DNA of 64,000 bases. Origin: Neckera pumila. Lineage: Eukaryota > Streptophyta > Bryopsida > Hypnales > Neckeraceae. The stretch is taken from contig OZ018412.1 of the NCBI GenBank assembly GCA_963969595.1, positions 3,660,501-3,724,500 of the forward strand, in the 5' to 3' direction. The notes beneath the pieces were generated by a model, which saw only the letters and a list, made by a program, of their open reading frames with translations, was not told where the DNA came from and made no database searches. Numbering within the stretch: position 1 is the first letter of the stretch; each line of letters opens with the position of its first letter. Shown here piece after piece: positions 23,617 to 35,132 of the stretch. A program made the translations under genes and the position numbers.

Positions 23617-25340
23617 TATTCAAATCAGCCCAAGCACCTAAACTATAAAGGCAAGCACCACATTCAAATGAAGTGAAATGCAGCCCAATGTCTGGCCTTT
23701 TAGATTTCATATTGTGTTCGAAAATACAAGCAATACATCTGCATAAAAAGTGGTGGCAATTACCTATATGCTTTGTCAAAACGTTGCCTTCAACTATTGC
23801 TTGACTAATCTCCCTACAAGATATCAACAAAAAAATATACTCAACCAAAAAAATGTACTAATATGGCATGGCCCAAATCTGCAGCTGTATCTAGAGGCAA
23901 TAAGTCAACCAAAAAAATTGAGAAAGAAAAAAAAAAACCCTACATGTGCTTCTTCTACTCCAAGGGTGTCAACCCACATGAGATCTATTATGCACCAGTC
24001 TGCACCATGTAATATTACACGTGCCAGCCTCGTCAGAGGATGTCTCGGAGGCAGGAAAGTTCAAGCTCCGCTAAATCCTCAAGCAGTCCAAGATGGATTT
24101 TGCCAATGACCACGTCGTACTGAAAATATCCACCAACAGATCAAATGTCGTAACTACGTATTGACGCCGAGATATCATTGGTGTTCTCCACTCATATAAG
24201 ATAGAATTGGGCCAAGCGCAATGCTACCAATTCAATGCGGACGGAGAGCACATCACGCCAGTCCTTCTTCACCGTCAAAAGCAGCACCAACTCCTTCAGC
24301 CTGCGTGCTCGTCCACACACGTCCACATCTGTAGCGTCCCACCCGACTTGGACTCCGCTATATTTCACCATAAGCGAGGGTAGCAGCATGTCTATTGCAA
24401 TTGCACCAACGAGACCAACATGGGTGAGCACCTTAGAGTTTGAAGGCCTGCCCCATCCAAAATCACCACAAACAAAATGACCAGAGGTGAGTTAGGGGCG
24501 ATGGAATAGAAAAAGCAGCAACAATTGAGGCGCACTAGAGGAGCAAGAAGCAGGATACCAACACCCTAAACTAGAAACCAACACAATTATCAGAATCCTC
24601 CGCACAAGACCAGCAACAAAAGCCCGCAAAACTGACCACGACAACATCGCACAAAATTGACCAAAACCCACAATTTCAACAAAGCAAATTAAAGTGCAGC
24701 AGCTATGGACAAAAATGGGCAACCACGCGCTCATAGAAAACACTTGCGGAAATCCCCCAAAAGGAAAACGAGGAAATCTAAAGCGCTGAAGCAAAGAGAG
24801 AAGGGGATTTAGGACAAAATTAGACTACTGCAGATGCACCCCAGCCTTGCACGTCACCCATCGGAATCAACTCTACCTTTGCCTCCGCCACGACGGTTTG
24901 GCAAAAAACGGACTCACAAGCTCTGGTCATGCGCTATCATCTATAAGAGCGTACAACTTAATCTTTGAATTCAAACCCATCTTGCATCTCTAAGCATCAC
25001 TAGCAGTTCTAATGCCAAATGCTCAAACCCTAATGCGGAAATAAAAAATCAGAAGAGCGCTTGTTAGAAACCTGCACAACTAGAGACTGAATGCACTCAA
25101 ACTCTGCACGCCAAACCTTATTGAACAAAAGCCGCTAATTTCCACTTTTGTCCATCCAAAGGCCAAGATCAAAACAGCAGGCCAATGTCTTTCTAAATTC
25201 CAAAATTCTAAAACGAGCTGCTAGTCTTAAACCAAAAATTAAGAACACAACTGCCAAACCTATATCCAAAATTAAAAACATAGCTGCCCCACCTAAATCA
25301 AAAATTAAGACTTCTGGTCCATTAAATGAGTATAAAGGGG
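23617..25340 (-). other. Possible captured host-gene fragments on the minus strand
   Basis: This part of the 4.5-kb insertion is more GC-rich than its surroundings and has protein-like minus-strand stretches separated by plausible splice sites. Examples: GLVGAIAIDMLLPSLMVKYS and KELVLLLTVKKDWRDVLSV (24,431-24,192), GKIHLGLLEDLAELELSCL (about 24,110-24,050), and EISQAIVEGNVLTKHI (about 23,815-23,765) ending at a GTAATT donor. I do not recognise the protein. Gene capture by a TIR element is an inference from composition and context; it could also be an unrelated old gene remnant. Confidence 0.3.
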
Positions 25341-25383
25341 GTACCCTAGGTCTACTTTTTTTCTAATGCGCCCCATTATTCAA

Positions 25384-25436
25384 TATCCTATAGTATTTAG
25401 AATATACCTAATGTAATTTTCTAAATACTATAATAT
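25384..25436. repeat. Small hairpin
   Basis: TATAGTATTTAGAA and its complement TTCTAAATACTATA form a 14-bp stem around a loop of about 17 bp, 90 bp inside the right end of the 4.5-kb insertion. Confidence 0.5.
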
Positions 25437-25543
25437 AAATAATCATTTTATAATTTTTAGGCCCAATCTTTTTTTGGTACCCCACATTTGTTCACACCTA
25501 TATTTCTACTTTAACCACTTATTGCACCCCCCGAGCCGGGGAC

Positions 25544-27642
25544 TTCTTGGAATTCCAATATACACAAGGATGTAGGTGCCCGTTGTCCCCATGTTGCAAA
25601 GAATCCTGCCTATTGCAATATCAAATGCATTCGTTTCTACAATGAAGGGTCTTTTAAAATTAGGATGAACCAATACTAGGGCCTAAATTCCTGAAAGAAC
25701 TGGGATCAGAGTTCTTTAAACTCAAGATTTGCATGTGGGGTCCATTCAAAGTATTTATCTTTCTATGTTAAATTTGTGAGTCGCATCGCGATCTTTGAAT
25801 AATCACATATAAAACGCTGGTAAAAATTTGCAAAATCTAAAAAAGCTTGAACCTCTTTAACTGTTCTTGGGGTGGGCCATTCGTCTATAGTCTTTACTTA
25901 TCTTGACACATCTCTAGACCTCTTGCGGAAACAACCATTCTTCAAAACTCCATCAAATGGCAAAGAAATTGACATTTAGATTCTTTACAATAGGGTCCAT
26001 GCTTTTGTAGGCACTGTAGCAACTCCCTCATGACTTGTTGATGCTCCTCTAAACTTTTCAAAAAAATATGTATATCATCAAGATAAATTACCATTGAAAT
26101 ATCCAAGAGATTACCAAAAATGTTTTGCATATGGCATTGAAATTGAGCCGAGACATTTGTTAAACCAAAAGGCATCACCAAATAGTCAAAGAGGCCATAA
26201 CAAGTTTTGAAGGTTATTTTGAATTTATGACCTGATGCCATGCGCAAACAATAATAAGCTTGTCTTATGTCCAATTTAATAAATATGATAGCTCCCATCA
26301 ACCGGTCTGTGAGCTCTGGGATCAAAGGTAAGGGATAACAATTTTGTATGGTAGCTTTGTTGAGATTTCTATAATCCACACAAATCCAAATGGAACCATC
26401 TTTTCTTTGGGCAAATGCAATTGGCGCCAAGACCAAAGATTTGGATCTTTGAATCCAACCTTTTTCTAAATCTTCTTCAAGATACTTACGGAGTTTCTTG
26501 AGTTCCACTAGGGACATTGACCTCAAACTGGTATTATGTGGCTTTTTCCCTTCTTATATTCAATTTTCATATTGCACATTCTATAGTCGAGAAATTCATT
26601 GGAGGCCTCCTCGCTGAAGGTTCTTTGCAAATTGTTGTACATTGTAAAGATAGTTGCCTCCATTGATTCCATATCACTGGTATACTAAGAAATTTTCAAG
26701 GCATAAATCTCCACTTCTTTTGTGGACAAACAAAAAGTTAGCCAATATAAACAAATATTGAAGTGCAGTTAATTTGGAAACAGCTTGATGCTCTGCTTTG
26801 TTGGTCACAGTCGGAAGGATGGCGGGTGGAATTTTTTGACGACTTTTCTGATCCTGTAGCAAACTTGGTAACAACTTTGGTGCTCAAGAGACCGTCTTTC
26901 TTTTGCTCCGCACCATGACCACTATCAATTGGTTGTTGCATGCAATTATCCTAACTGGAAGAGGAATTATATGACATACTCCACTGTGCCCACCAAATTG
27001 CTAGTTGCAATGGATTAACCAAGGAGTATACATGGGTATCGTTCCATATTGATAATATCTGCCATTAAGGTTTCCCGATGACTTCCAATGGCCATTTAAA
27101 TAGTAACTTCATGAGTAATTAATTCAAAACTTATCATTTTTTCATCTACAGCCCTAATTGCCCGTAGCACCACCTTGAGTTGGAGATTGGCCTTGCATTC
27201 TTGGGCAAATTGGAGATGCATAAATACTCTCGTGGCTCCCAAATCAATTAAAGTGGTGGCTAGTAGAGCATTGAACTTAGCATCCAGGGTCAAATGTGTC
27301 CATGGCCCGCAAAAAAGTAGTATCCAATTTGTTTTCTTGCTTCCTTGATAGTGGACTCAATCCAAGTGACTCCCCTTTGATAGCAGCTGCACTTTGGATT
27401 ATGCCTGGATACCAAATTTTTCAACTCAGTCCCAGATCGTGCCTTTTTCCAATTCCGTGACTTTTCATTCAATTGCTGCAATAGCTGCAAAGGATAATGG
27501 CTTAGAAGAATTTGTTGGACACCGTGCTTGCACATGTTTGATCTCCCTACAACCCCAACAATTTCCTTGACATTGATATTCGAGCCTCTTCGCCGTCAAT
27601 TTTGCTAGAGCAGTTGTTATCCAAAGTGCTCCTAGCTCCATC
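25544..27642 (-). pseudogene. Gypsy zinc knuckle, protease, reverse transcriptase and RNase H N-terminus
   Basis: Minus strand, in order: a CCHC zinc knuckle CWGCREIKHVQARC (CX2CX4HX4C) near 27,550; aspartic protease LIDLGATRVFM near 27,255, where the catalytic DSG reads DLG; then RT at 26,526-25,942 with LRKYLEEDLEKGWI, CVDYRNLNKATIQN, PLPLIPELTDRL, FIKLDIRQAYYCLRM, LVMPFGLTNVSAQFQ and the catalytic VIYLDDIHIF. RNase H follows (ETNAFDIAIGRIL near 25,650) and is cut by the insert at 25,539. RT keeps YLDD, but protease and flanks carry stops, so the polyprotein is dead. Confidence 0.92.
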
Positions 27643-28086
27643 AACACTGGCCGTGACACTCCTAGATTGGCATGAAACCTGCCTGCCTCATTAGATGACA
27701 TTTCGGGGCATTAGAAGGCTGTTTTAGGCCCATTCCCAAATCTGGCCCAATTCACCACTGTCAAAAAATATTTAAATAAAAAGTGGATTTATTTAGGTAC
27801 ATCCCTTTGTTAAGGGCATCATTCAATTTATTGCTAATCACATTACTTCTTATTTGGCAGGAGTTACTTATCTTGTTGCACTTGTAGCATGAGCAAGATT
27901 ACTACTAGAACAAAGCTCTATTTTTTGTCTTTTATGTTTATGTCTCTTCTATTCACTTTTTTCCTTGACAACACCTGTCATATCAAGGTGAGAGGATTAT
28001 TGATGTCAAAAAAGTTTGGTACACCAAATACTATATTACTTTCATGACTTAGACTTAGATATTTCTACAATAATAAGTGTATGCAA

Positions 28087-28249
28087 CACTAGAAGAAATC
28101 CGAGTTGGTCTAAACAAAAAATATAAGCTGAAATTTGTTGAAAATCATATTTCCAACGCAAAATTCTGGGATTCCAGCGTTGGAAACATAGTTCTTAACA
28201 AATTTCAGCCCACATTTTTTGTTTAGACCAACATGGGTTTCTTCTAGTG
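28087..28249. mobile_element. 163-bp CACTA-type foldback MITE
   Basis: Ends CACTAGAAGAAATCCGAG and CACTAGAAGAAACCCATG (read inward). Arms pair through GTTGGTCTAAACAAAAAAT, GCTGAAATTTGTT and CCAACGC. The flanking triplets differ (CAA and ATG), so no target duplication is preserved. Confidence 0.75.
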
Positions 28250-28566
28250 ATGTCTATGTCAAGCTTAACTTGTAAGAAAGTAAGCCTATTCCATATACCT
28301 CATTATTCAAAGACCTCATACAAAATATCTTTGGTCAAAATATGTAAGTTTGGACTAAAAGTATTCTCATTCAAAACTATTCTCAGCATTTTGCACTAAC
28401 TAATCATGCACTAAAAGTATGCAGCTTGCCAATTACATATCGAAAGAAGCTCCAAGAGACTGTTGCCCTCACTTGTACCCATTCCAAGGACATGACAACC
28501 CAATGCTAGGTTGGTGAGGTGTATTAGGTGTCTGTAGGCAACAATGCATATTATAGCTGTCACTTA

Positions 28567-28890
28567 CATTAGAGAAAATTTTAGGCCTCCGAAGGGTTGC
28601 TCCACAGCCCTTTGAAGTACCCTGAATTTGATTTTGGGGGGCTGAGAAAGTCATTTTTTCCCTATTCCTGCGCAGTTGAAATTGTAGTGACAGTGGCATA
28701 AGAACCAAGTTTTACAAGTTAAAAATTTATTAAAAAAAAAACCCAAAAAACCCCCGCAAAATTTGACAGTTTCGGCAAGTAGTCTCACCCTCTCTAACTG
28801 TTCACCGGGGGACTTTTTCAGATTGACAGACCAAGCTTGAAGATAGCTTGGTCTGTCAGCCCCTCCAAAGGGCTCAAAATTTTTGTAATG
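28567..28890. mobile_element. CATTAGAG-type TIR MITE, copy 1
   Basis: Ends CATTAGAGAAAATTTTAGG and CATTACAAAAATTTTGAGC (read inward), with a GGAG/GGGC-rich second block just inside. The internal sequence (GTGACAGTGGCATAAGAACC, TTCACCGGGGGACTTTT, CAGATTGACA, AGCTTGGTCTGTCAG) is shared with the copy at 60,738-61,099. Non-coding. Confidence 0.7.
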
Positions 28891-30425
28891 TTGCAATTCA
28901 AAAATAGATAGTAAACAATCGCAATAAAGAATCTTTAGTCAAATATGTTTCTCTTGAAAAACCTATGACCAACTGGGTTGTTGCAATGCTGCCATGCCTA
29001 TATACTTTTTGCCACAATTTACCACAGTCCAAGCTGAGGATCAATTTCCACCAGTTGAACTTTCAATAATATCCCTTGCAATCATTGTAAGTAGATACTG
29101 TTCTTTGAAACACCCAATCAGAAACCTCACTTAGTCTATTGCTAACACAAGTGAACAGTCTGCCTTTGTAGCTTAGGGCGACTATGGTTCCAAAAGTTGA
29201 TAAGACTAGAAAATACAGAGAGACTGCCCCAGCTAGTTTTTTTAAGTACCCGATGATCAGAGTCATTTCTTGGAAGTTTTTAACTGTTCCTTTAAACTTT
29301 GGTGACGTAGTGACAGTTTCTGCCTAAAAGCAGACCTACCGTCTCCATGATTTTATATTGGCATCAAAGGCTTAGATACGCCGAAATCCTACCATCCATT
29401 CTAAATTCTTTATTAATGGAATATTTTGTTTATAAAGAAATTCCATTAAATACAAATTGGTTTGTGTAGACAAATTAATTTTTTGATTTTAAGTTTATTT
29501 AGCATTCCAATGGAAATGCAATCTAATTGTCAACTTATTTCTACTTGTGTAAGGCAAATTGTGCTAATTGTCAATGTACACTCAAATAGGGGTATAAGGT
29601 CATTAGATAGTAAAGAATTTAAGTTGTCTTAGATATAAAGAGAGGCAAATAGAACCATGACTTTTCAAATTGAATGAGTGTCTCTTTGCAAAAGAATATA
29701 GGCAAGTTGTAGTACATGTTTTTAGCTCTCAGTTGGAGCACTTTTGATTGGAGACGGAAGAAGCTTGTGTATGTGTTTTGTGTGTTTGTCTTGTGTGTGT
29801 GGTGTAAATTGACAAATTGAAGTGTACACAATTATTAAAGGTAATTTGGCTACAAATTGTTCCACTAAATTAGATATTTAAGTTCTAAATCCCTAGTGAA
29901 TGAACCTTTCATCCTATATTACAAAAGAATCTATCAATCCTATAAGCTTGGGTCGGTAAGTTCTGAAGATAACAGTTTGCTTCTTTGGCATCACCTTATT
30001 AAAGAGTATCCATTCAACAAGAGATGGCAAAGATCTTCTATGGACATCCATTGATTCAATGTCTCTGACATTGTCTGATATTCATTGCAAATATCCATAG
30101 AGATCATTATATGGGCAATTGTATCATTATAATTGAAATATAAAACAATATAAATCAATATAAGGCATTTTTGGCTGTAATAAACATTGTACCTTTTCTA
30201 GTCAAGATTCTGCCACTAGATTAAGAAAACTGAAAGAAAATAAAAATAAAAATAAAAAATCAAATATCATTTTAAGCAAAAAAAAATATTTTTTATTTTT
30301 TCAAAAATGAGGTGGTATGGTGTATGCCACATTAGCCAGCTGCTGCAGCTACTTTGCCGCAATCCAAAAACGCAGGGAACTCTCCAGGAATTTACAATTT
30401 TGCAATGTCCCGAAATGTCATCCAA

Positions 30426-31385
30426 TGGATCTCGAGAAGTAGTAGCTGGGGCCTTTAAACAAAATGAGTGGTGGCGAGCGTTATTTTGGCGCCCGCTCCA
30501 AAGTCTTTCATCTATTTGTGACACGATTGACATCCATTCATGTAACTATAGCAGTTGAGTTTCTATGGTAACTACTCAATCCAAAATTTCATCTTTAAGC
30601 ATTGCTTGGAGCCTCGCCACCAGACTGAACACATTCCAATCAATTTGCGCTGCACATTCATTGAAAGTAGATATATAACTTTCCACGGAATTGGTTTACT
30701 GAATCCTTCCGATGCAATCTTTAGCATTACCCACTCTATCATTGTCACCATAGACCGCAATAACTGATTCCCAAAAAGCAGTGGTAATCAACCAACAATT
30801 CATGCGTCCGACCTTCATGATCAAAAGCCTAAAGGAGAGGCATGGCCTAATTTTGGGCAACCTTGGTCATATATGAAAGAGCGTAGGCCACCTTATCTTC
30901 ATCAAAACTGTAATTTTAACGCTTACCTTGGAATATCAAGTGGAGCTGGGCAAACCACCAATATACTTCATTGCCTTTTTTGACCAAATTTTTTTCATGC
31001 TCTACCACTGTCAATTTTCTTCCTTCAAACTCAAACTCTCGGTATTCCCTCATCCCTTGCTGCACACGATCATCTGCTGTCTTTGAGGTTGAAGGAAACT
31101 CCTACTATGGTATCACAGTTGTTTGATCCGAAATTTGTTGGATTATAAATGGGATTGCCGCTTAGAACACTATTTGTATTTGCTGTTGAATGAAAGCGGC
31201 CCACTCCAATCAGACTCCCTCCATCATTGGATGTTCTCCGGGATCCCTCTCTCGTCTTGCTTCCTTCATAATCAAACTGGTGACAACCCGATTAAACTTA
31301 TTTGCAACACCAAACCGTTGAAGGAACCCCACCCAACTGTAGCTAAGACTCAAGGAATGTGGACAGTTTTAGGGATACGTCATTA
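30426..31385 (-). pseudogene. Gypsy gag N-terminal part
   Basis: Minus-strand fragments in gag order: VYWWFAQLHLIFQG and DEDKVAYALSYMTKVAQN near 30,900; PLL-AFDHEGRTHELLVDY near 30,820; then MSIVSQIDERLWSGRQNNAR with KAPATTSRDP at 30,533-30,426. This is the typical gypsy gag multimerisation region and its basic end. Stops and frameshifts break it. It begins just inside the 5' LTR and ends at the 2.8-kb insertion. Confidence 0.75.
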
Positions 31386-31846
31386 TGTTGTGATCAGTAA
31401 TTCTTAGATCGTAAACTCTCGTCGATGCTCCTCTCAAGACCACTCAGACTCCTACCAACTGTCAAACGATTATGAAATTGCATAAGTTTTAGGCATCGCC
31501 TAGACTCCACTCAAGTTCATTCAGATTTTGATGACTGTATCAACTTGAGTGTATCACCTCGGAAATATCAAATCAAATCAGATTCCAATTTGGCTCAATT
31601 CAAGATCATTCAATTTACAATCCAGCCTGTGCAGCTTGAAAATGTGAAGTTTGGTACCGATTCCAATTGATATGCTATTACATCCACTCAGGATTCCTGG
31701 CTCACTCAGCACGATCAATGAAGCGACCAAACTGGACTAGGTTTCCGGAGACAAAACGGAGATGATATTATGCTTCAATATTAAACAAACATAATCTCGT
31801 GTTTCAAGGCTATAGGGTCATGCAGCTTACAACAAAGCTTCAAATG

Positions 31847-33751
31847 GGTTCCAGTTCCAACCGCCTTGAATGTCTGCAACTCGCCCGGAGGCTCTACGTT
31901 TTGTTTAGCGGTTGGGCTATAAGGGGCCTTGCTATGCTCCATTCTGTTGGTTGTTTGGGTGATTGTCGTGTTTGTCTGTCCAGGAATCAGGTTGGGATCT
32001 TGTTTGCTTCTCTCCCACGCTGAATTTGTCTGATTGGTATGTGGGTCAAATCGCACTAAGGTACCATTGGGATTACTTTGCTAGGACAGGACTTGAGTCC
32101 TTTTTTGAACTTTTAAAGCTAAAAATTCCTTTGATGTTGTCATTTTAACCCCTAAAGGACCAAACACCGTTTTTTGGCAACATAGCGATTTTGGACAGCT
32201 CACTACAAATGGAATTTTTATTTTTTTTCTTTGAAAATTTTACACAATATGTGCCCAAGGATTAGCTTTAAGGCCCAACAATTTTCATAGCTTTTGACTA
32301 TACGGTTAAAAAGTTATTGCATGATATGTGATTTTCAGTGGTTGGCGGGCAGCCCGGGCAGCTCAAAAAACTTCTTTAAAAATGACTTTAAAAAAAATAA
32401 AAATCTAAAATTGGTTCTTTAGATTTATCTAGAAGTGTGAAGCTTTGAATCATTCAATTTAGATCTATGAGTCAAAAGTTATGAGGATTTTAAGTTTGTG
32501 GGTAGGTATGGTTTTAAAAGACTCCATACCTACCCACAAACTTAAAATCCTCATAACTTTTGACTCATAGATACAAATTGAATGATTCAAAGCTTCACAC
32601 TTCTAGATAAATCTAAAGAACCAATTTTAGATTTTTATTTTTTTTAAAGTCATTTTTAAAGAAGTTTTTTGAGCTGCCCAGGCTGCCCGCCAACCACTGA
32701 AAATCACATATCATGCAATAACTTTTTAACCATATAGTCAAAAGCTATGAAAATTGTTGAGCCTTAAAGCTGCTCCTCGGGCACATGTTGTGCAAAATTT
32801 TCAAAGAAAAAAAATAAAAACTCCATTCGTAGTGAGCTGCCTAAAATCGCTATGTTGCCAAAAAACGATGTTTGGTCCTTTAGGGGTTAAAGAAAAAGTT
32901 ATAGATGAGTAGTATTGCAATGTGTCCCTTTAAAAGTTTGGAGACAAAATTTCATAGGAAAAATCCTTAGAAAGATATAAATCACCAGTTTTAAGGCTGA
33001 ATTTAGTATCTTTTTACAATATTGCACTTCAGAAAGATATTTTCATCCAAATTTTTTATACTTCTCAAACATACAACTATTTAAAAGAACTTTTAGTGAT
33101 TAAATCTTGAACTAAAACTAGTATATTTTTTTAATGAATGAAATGATTGTTGACAAATTATTAATTTCATCTAATACAAAATTTAGACTTTTAGTCCAAA
33201 AATAGCTTATATAGTAACCTTAAAGTCAATATTATATACATTTTTTGTTCTAATACAATCATCATTTGGATTTTTTTTATATTGAAAAGGATGTATACAA
33301 GTTTTAACCTCTAAATATTATAGAAAATGCAAAAATATTCGAATTGTAGAAAAGCAATCCTTTTTTACTCTATTATATGATTATATATATACATAATTTT
33401 TTTGGATTCAATTACATTATTATTATTCAAAAGTTAGAACCCTTTTCTACAATTGAAAAAACTGACATGTTGACATTGAAACTTCAATTGGAACTATAAT
33501 AAAGAATTTTTATTTTTTGATAAATAAAGCAATATTAGGCTCAGTATGATATGAAATACTAATAAAAAAGGACTAAAATACCTATAATTAATAGATTGAC
33601 ATTAAAAAGTGATAGCTAAAAAGAAGTTACATTGCAGATTTGAGTGGGTTTGACCCCTTTTGTGGTGCATTTGAGTGTGATTTGACCCATGTACTTCTAT
33701 TCTTTGCAATGAAATTCCGTTTCATTTGTGCCCAAAAAAAAAAAAACTTTA
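31847..33751 (+). mobile_element. Poly(A)-tailed retroposon (LINE-like 3' fragment or retrocopy) in the 5' LTR
   Basis: The insert ends in a run of A preceded by GAAATTCCGTTTCATTTGTG (33,713-33,732), a typical plant LINE 3'-end composition. It is flanked by an imperfect 12-13 bp direct repeat: AAAGCTTCAAAT at the left and AAACTTTAGAAAT at the right. The sister LTR gives the empty site CTTCAAATATTATATTGC. Without the nested TTAA copy 4 it is about 1.16 kb. I could not read a reverse transcriptase, so LINE versus processed transcript is open. Confidence 0.6.
32145..32890. mobile_element. TTAA element copy 4: near-perfect 746-bp palindromic foldback
   Basis: Ends are TTAA|CCCCTAAAGGACC and GGTCCTTTAGGGG|TTAA. 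The two arms are each 367 bp (32,145-32,511 and 32,524-32,890) around a 12-nt loop and have no net length difference. I count about 15 mismatches by eye, nearly all transitions. The arm resembles the GATTTTGG-CAG end of copies 1 and 2. A transcript would form a long hairpin. It is non-coding and nested in the retroposon, within the gypsy LTR. Confidence 0.92.
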
Positions 33752-33897
33752 GAAATTATATTGCAAAGTGATGCATGATGGACAAAACCCCTCACAGGGT
33801 TTTAATAGCAAAGCCGAGCGGTTGTTTTATCATAACCGTCCAAACCACTTGATGCGTTACAAAGCCCAGCTGTGACACTATAATTTGTAACACCACA

Positions 33898-35130
33898 AGT
33901 ATTCATCTCTAGTGGATGTACAATATCCACCAACAAGTTTATGTTCAAATTTTTGAACTTTATATGTCACTAAAAATGAAGTGCAACTTGAATTGATCAT
34001 ATCTCCTACTTTAGACCTCCAGACTTCATGAAACTGCCACCTAAATATTGAATAACAAGTTAACTATACTCTAGGTATCACTTGAATGCTAATTCAAGCC
34101 ACCTATATAAGAAAAATCAAATGCATTGATTGCACTTTAAGTTGTATTTGTAGCTCCTACACTATGAAGGCAGCATCAATGCTTCTCACGCCAGTACATT
34201 TCAGATTTTTGTCAATTTGAGCTTTATAATGGAGCTCTAACAACCTTTCAATGCAAAACATGCTTGAGGCAACCAATGTGGTAGCTTGTGGATACACTAT
34301 GTGTGTATTTTGGTGAGTAGGTGTACTTCTAGAGACAAACATAGACCGTATAAGATTCTAGGTGTTTTTTTATTTTAACAAGTGACTTCAGTGGTGGTGT
34401 AAGGTGTGCTTTAGAATTATGAACACTAGCACTGAATAGCATCTTATTAAAAGAAAGTATTATGAACACACAAGTATTCATTTGAAAATTGAAAAAGATC
34501 AAGGCAAGTGAAGGTATGGCAAAAGGGGTGCATTCATCAATTTCAATAAGTGCTCTCCTCTTATAATGCCACGTGATAGATGAAGAGGTAGGATTTTGTT
34601 GAAGTTGTCTATGAAAGCCATTTTAAGAGAGGCTTTTACTTCTCTATACCATACCCGGAGGTCACCTTTGGTACTCTTTTGCCGAATAATTAATTCAAAT
34701 CAGAATAGGTGGTTCGGTGGTTCAGTTTTTATTATTAAATTATTTGGCAATTATTAAATGTTTTAACTTGATTTTCGGCAACCTTTCAAATAATTTGAAA
34801 AGCTTAATAAAGATTTCTTCATCCCATAGTGTATTCAAGTGGTAGTTATGGCTGGCTTTTAATAAACTCATTACCTTTCATAACGGCAGTAAAGAATACG
34901 AGCACAAGTCTCATGTCCTTGCTTTGCTATTAAATTAAAGGAATGAACATGAATTCCGTAGTACTTACTAGGCATGTGTTGGCAAAAAGTTGCATTGGTA
35001 TCTTTTCTAGTATTTTGACTTTCTTTACACTTACTTTTCATTGGATTTGGCAAAGTGACTTGTTAATTTTCAAAATCATTTGGCTTTGAAATTTTTAATT
35101 ATTTTTTGCTGAAGCTTACCTCTGGCTACA
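33898..35130. other. No gene seen
   Basis: AT-rich sequence between the gypsy target duplication and the Tc1-type fragment. Frames of 60-61 codons on the minus strand have no recognisable domain. Upstream parts of a Tc1 transposase could not be found here. Confidence 0.4.
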
Positions 35131-35132
35131 AT

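Larger units (their letters stand above)
21043..25539. mobile_element. 4.5-kb TIR insertion in gypsy RNase H
   Basis: The ends are perfect 13-bp inverted repeats, CTCGGGGGGTGCA (21,043-21,055) and its complement (25,523-25,535). A second matching block, ATAGGTGTGAACA, lies about 20 bp further in on both sides. GGAC occurs at 21,039-21,042 and 25,540-25,543, a possible 4-bp duplication with CCGG extra at the right end. Excising it rejoins RNase H between KSP and LEE in frame. It contains a CACTA element and coding-like segments that are not gypsy. The superfamily is not clear to me. Confidence 0.65.
27643..30425. mobile_element. 2.8-kb insertion in gypsy gag, itself carrying two MITEs
   Basis: gag reads APATTSRDP up to 30,426 and resumes as MELGALWITTALAKLTAKRL at about 27,642. 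Everything between is foreign. Near its ends the sequence GATGACATTTCGGG(G/A)CATT occurs as an inverted pair (27,686 and about 30,423), which may be its TIR, leaving about 45 bp unexplained on the left. No transposase or RT is seen inside; it contains a CACTA MITE and a CATTAGAG-type MITE. Confidence 0.5.
15367..33892 (-). mobile_element. Full-length but degraded Ty3/gypsy retrotransposon with nested insertions
   Basis: The two LTRs (31,386-33,892 at the 5' side and 15,367-16,365 at the 3' side on the minus strand) begin TGTTACA and end in CA. They are flanked by the 5-bp duplication CCACA at 15,362-15,366 and 33,893-33,897. On the minus strand the internal order is gag, zinc knuckle, protease, RT, RNase H, integrase, chromodomain-like tail, polypurine tract. 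That order is Ty3/gypsy. The coding parts are interrupted at about 27.6-30.4 kb, 21.0-25.5 kb and 17.1-19.5 kb, and both LTRs carry insertions. Subtracting insertions leaves about 6.5 kb, with LTRs of about 600 bp. Stops and frameshifts show it is inactive. Confidence 0.9.
31386..33892 (-). repeat. 5' LTR of the gypsy element, split by a retroposon
   Basis: The parts 31,386-31,846 and 33,752-33,892 together match the 3' LTR end to end. The outer terminus (TGTTACA on the minus strand) abuts CCACA at 33,893-33,897. The intervening 1.9 kb is absent from the sister LTR. Confidence 0.85.

Noticed and set aside
24492..24794. 100-codon minus frame rich in C, F and L
   Set aside because: Hydrophobic low-complexity translation; may be intron or flank of the captured fragment, not supported as a gene.
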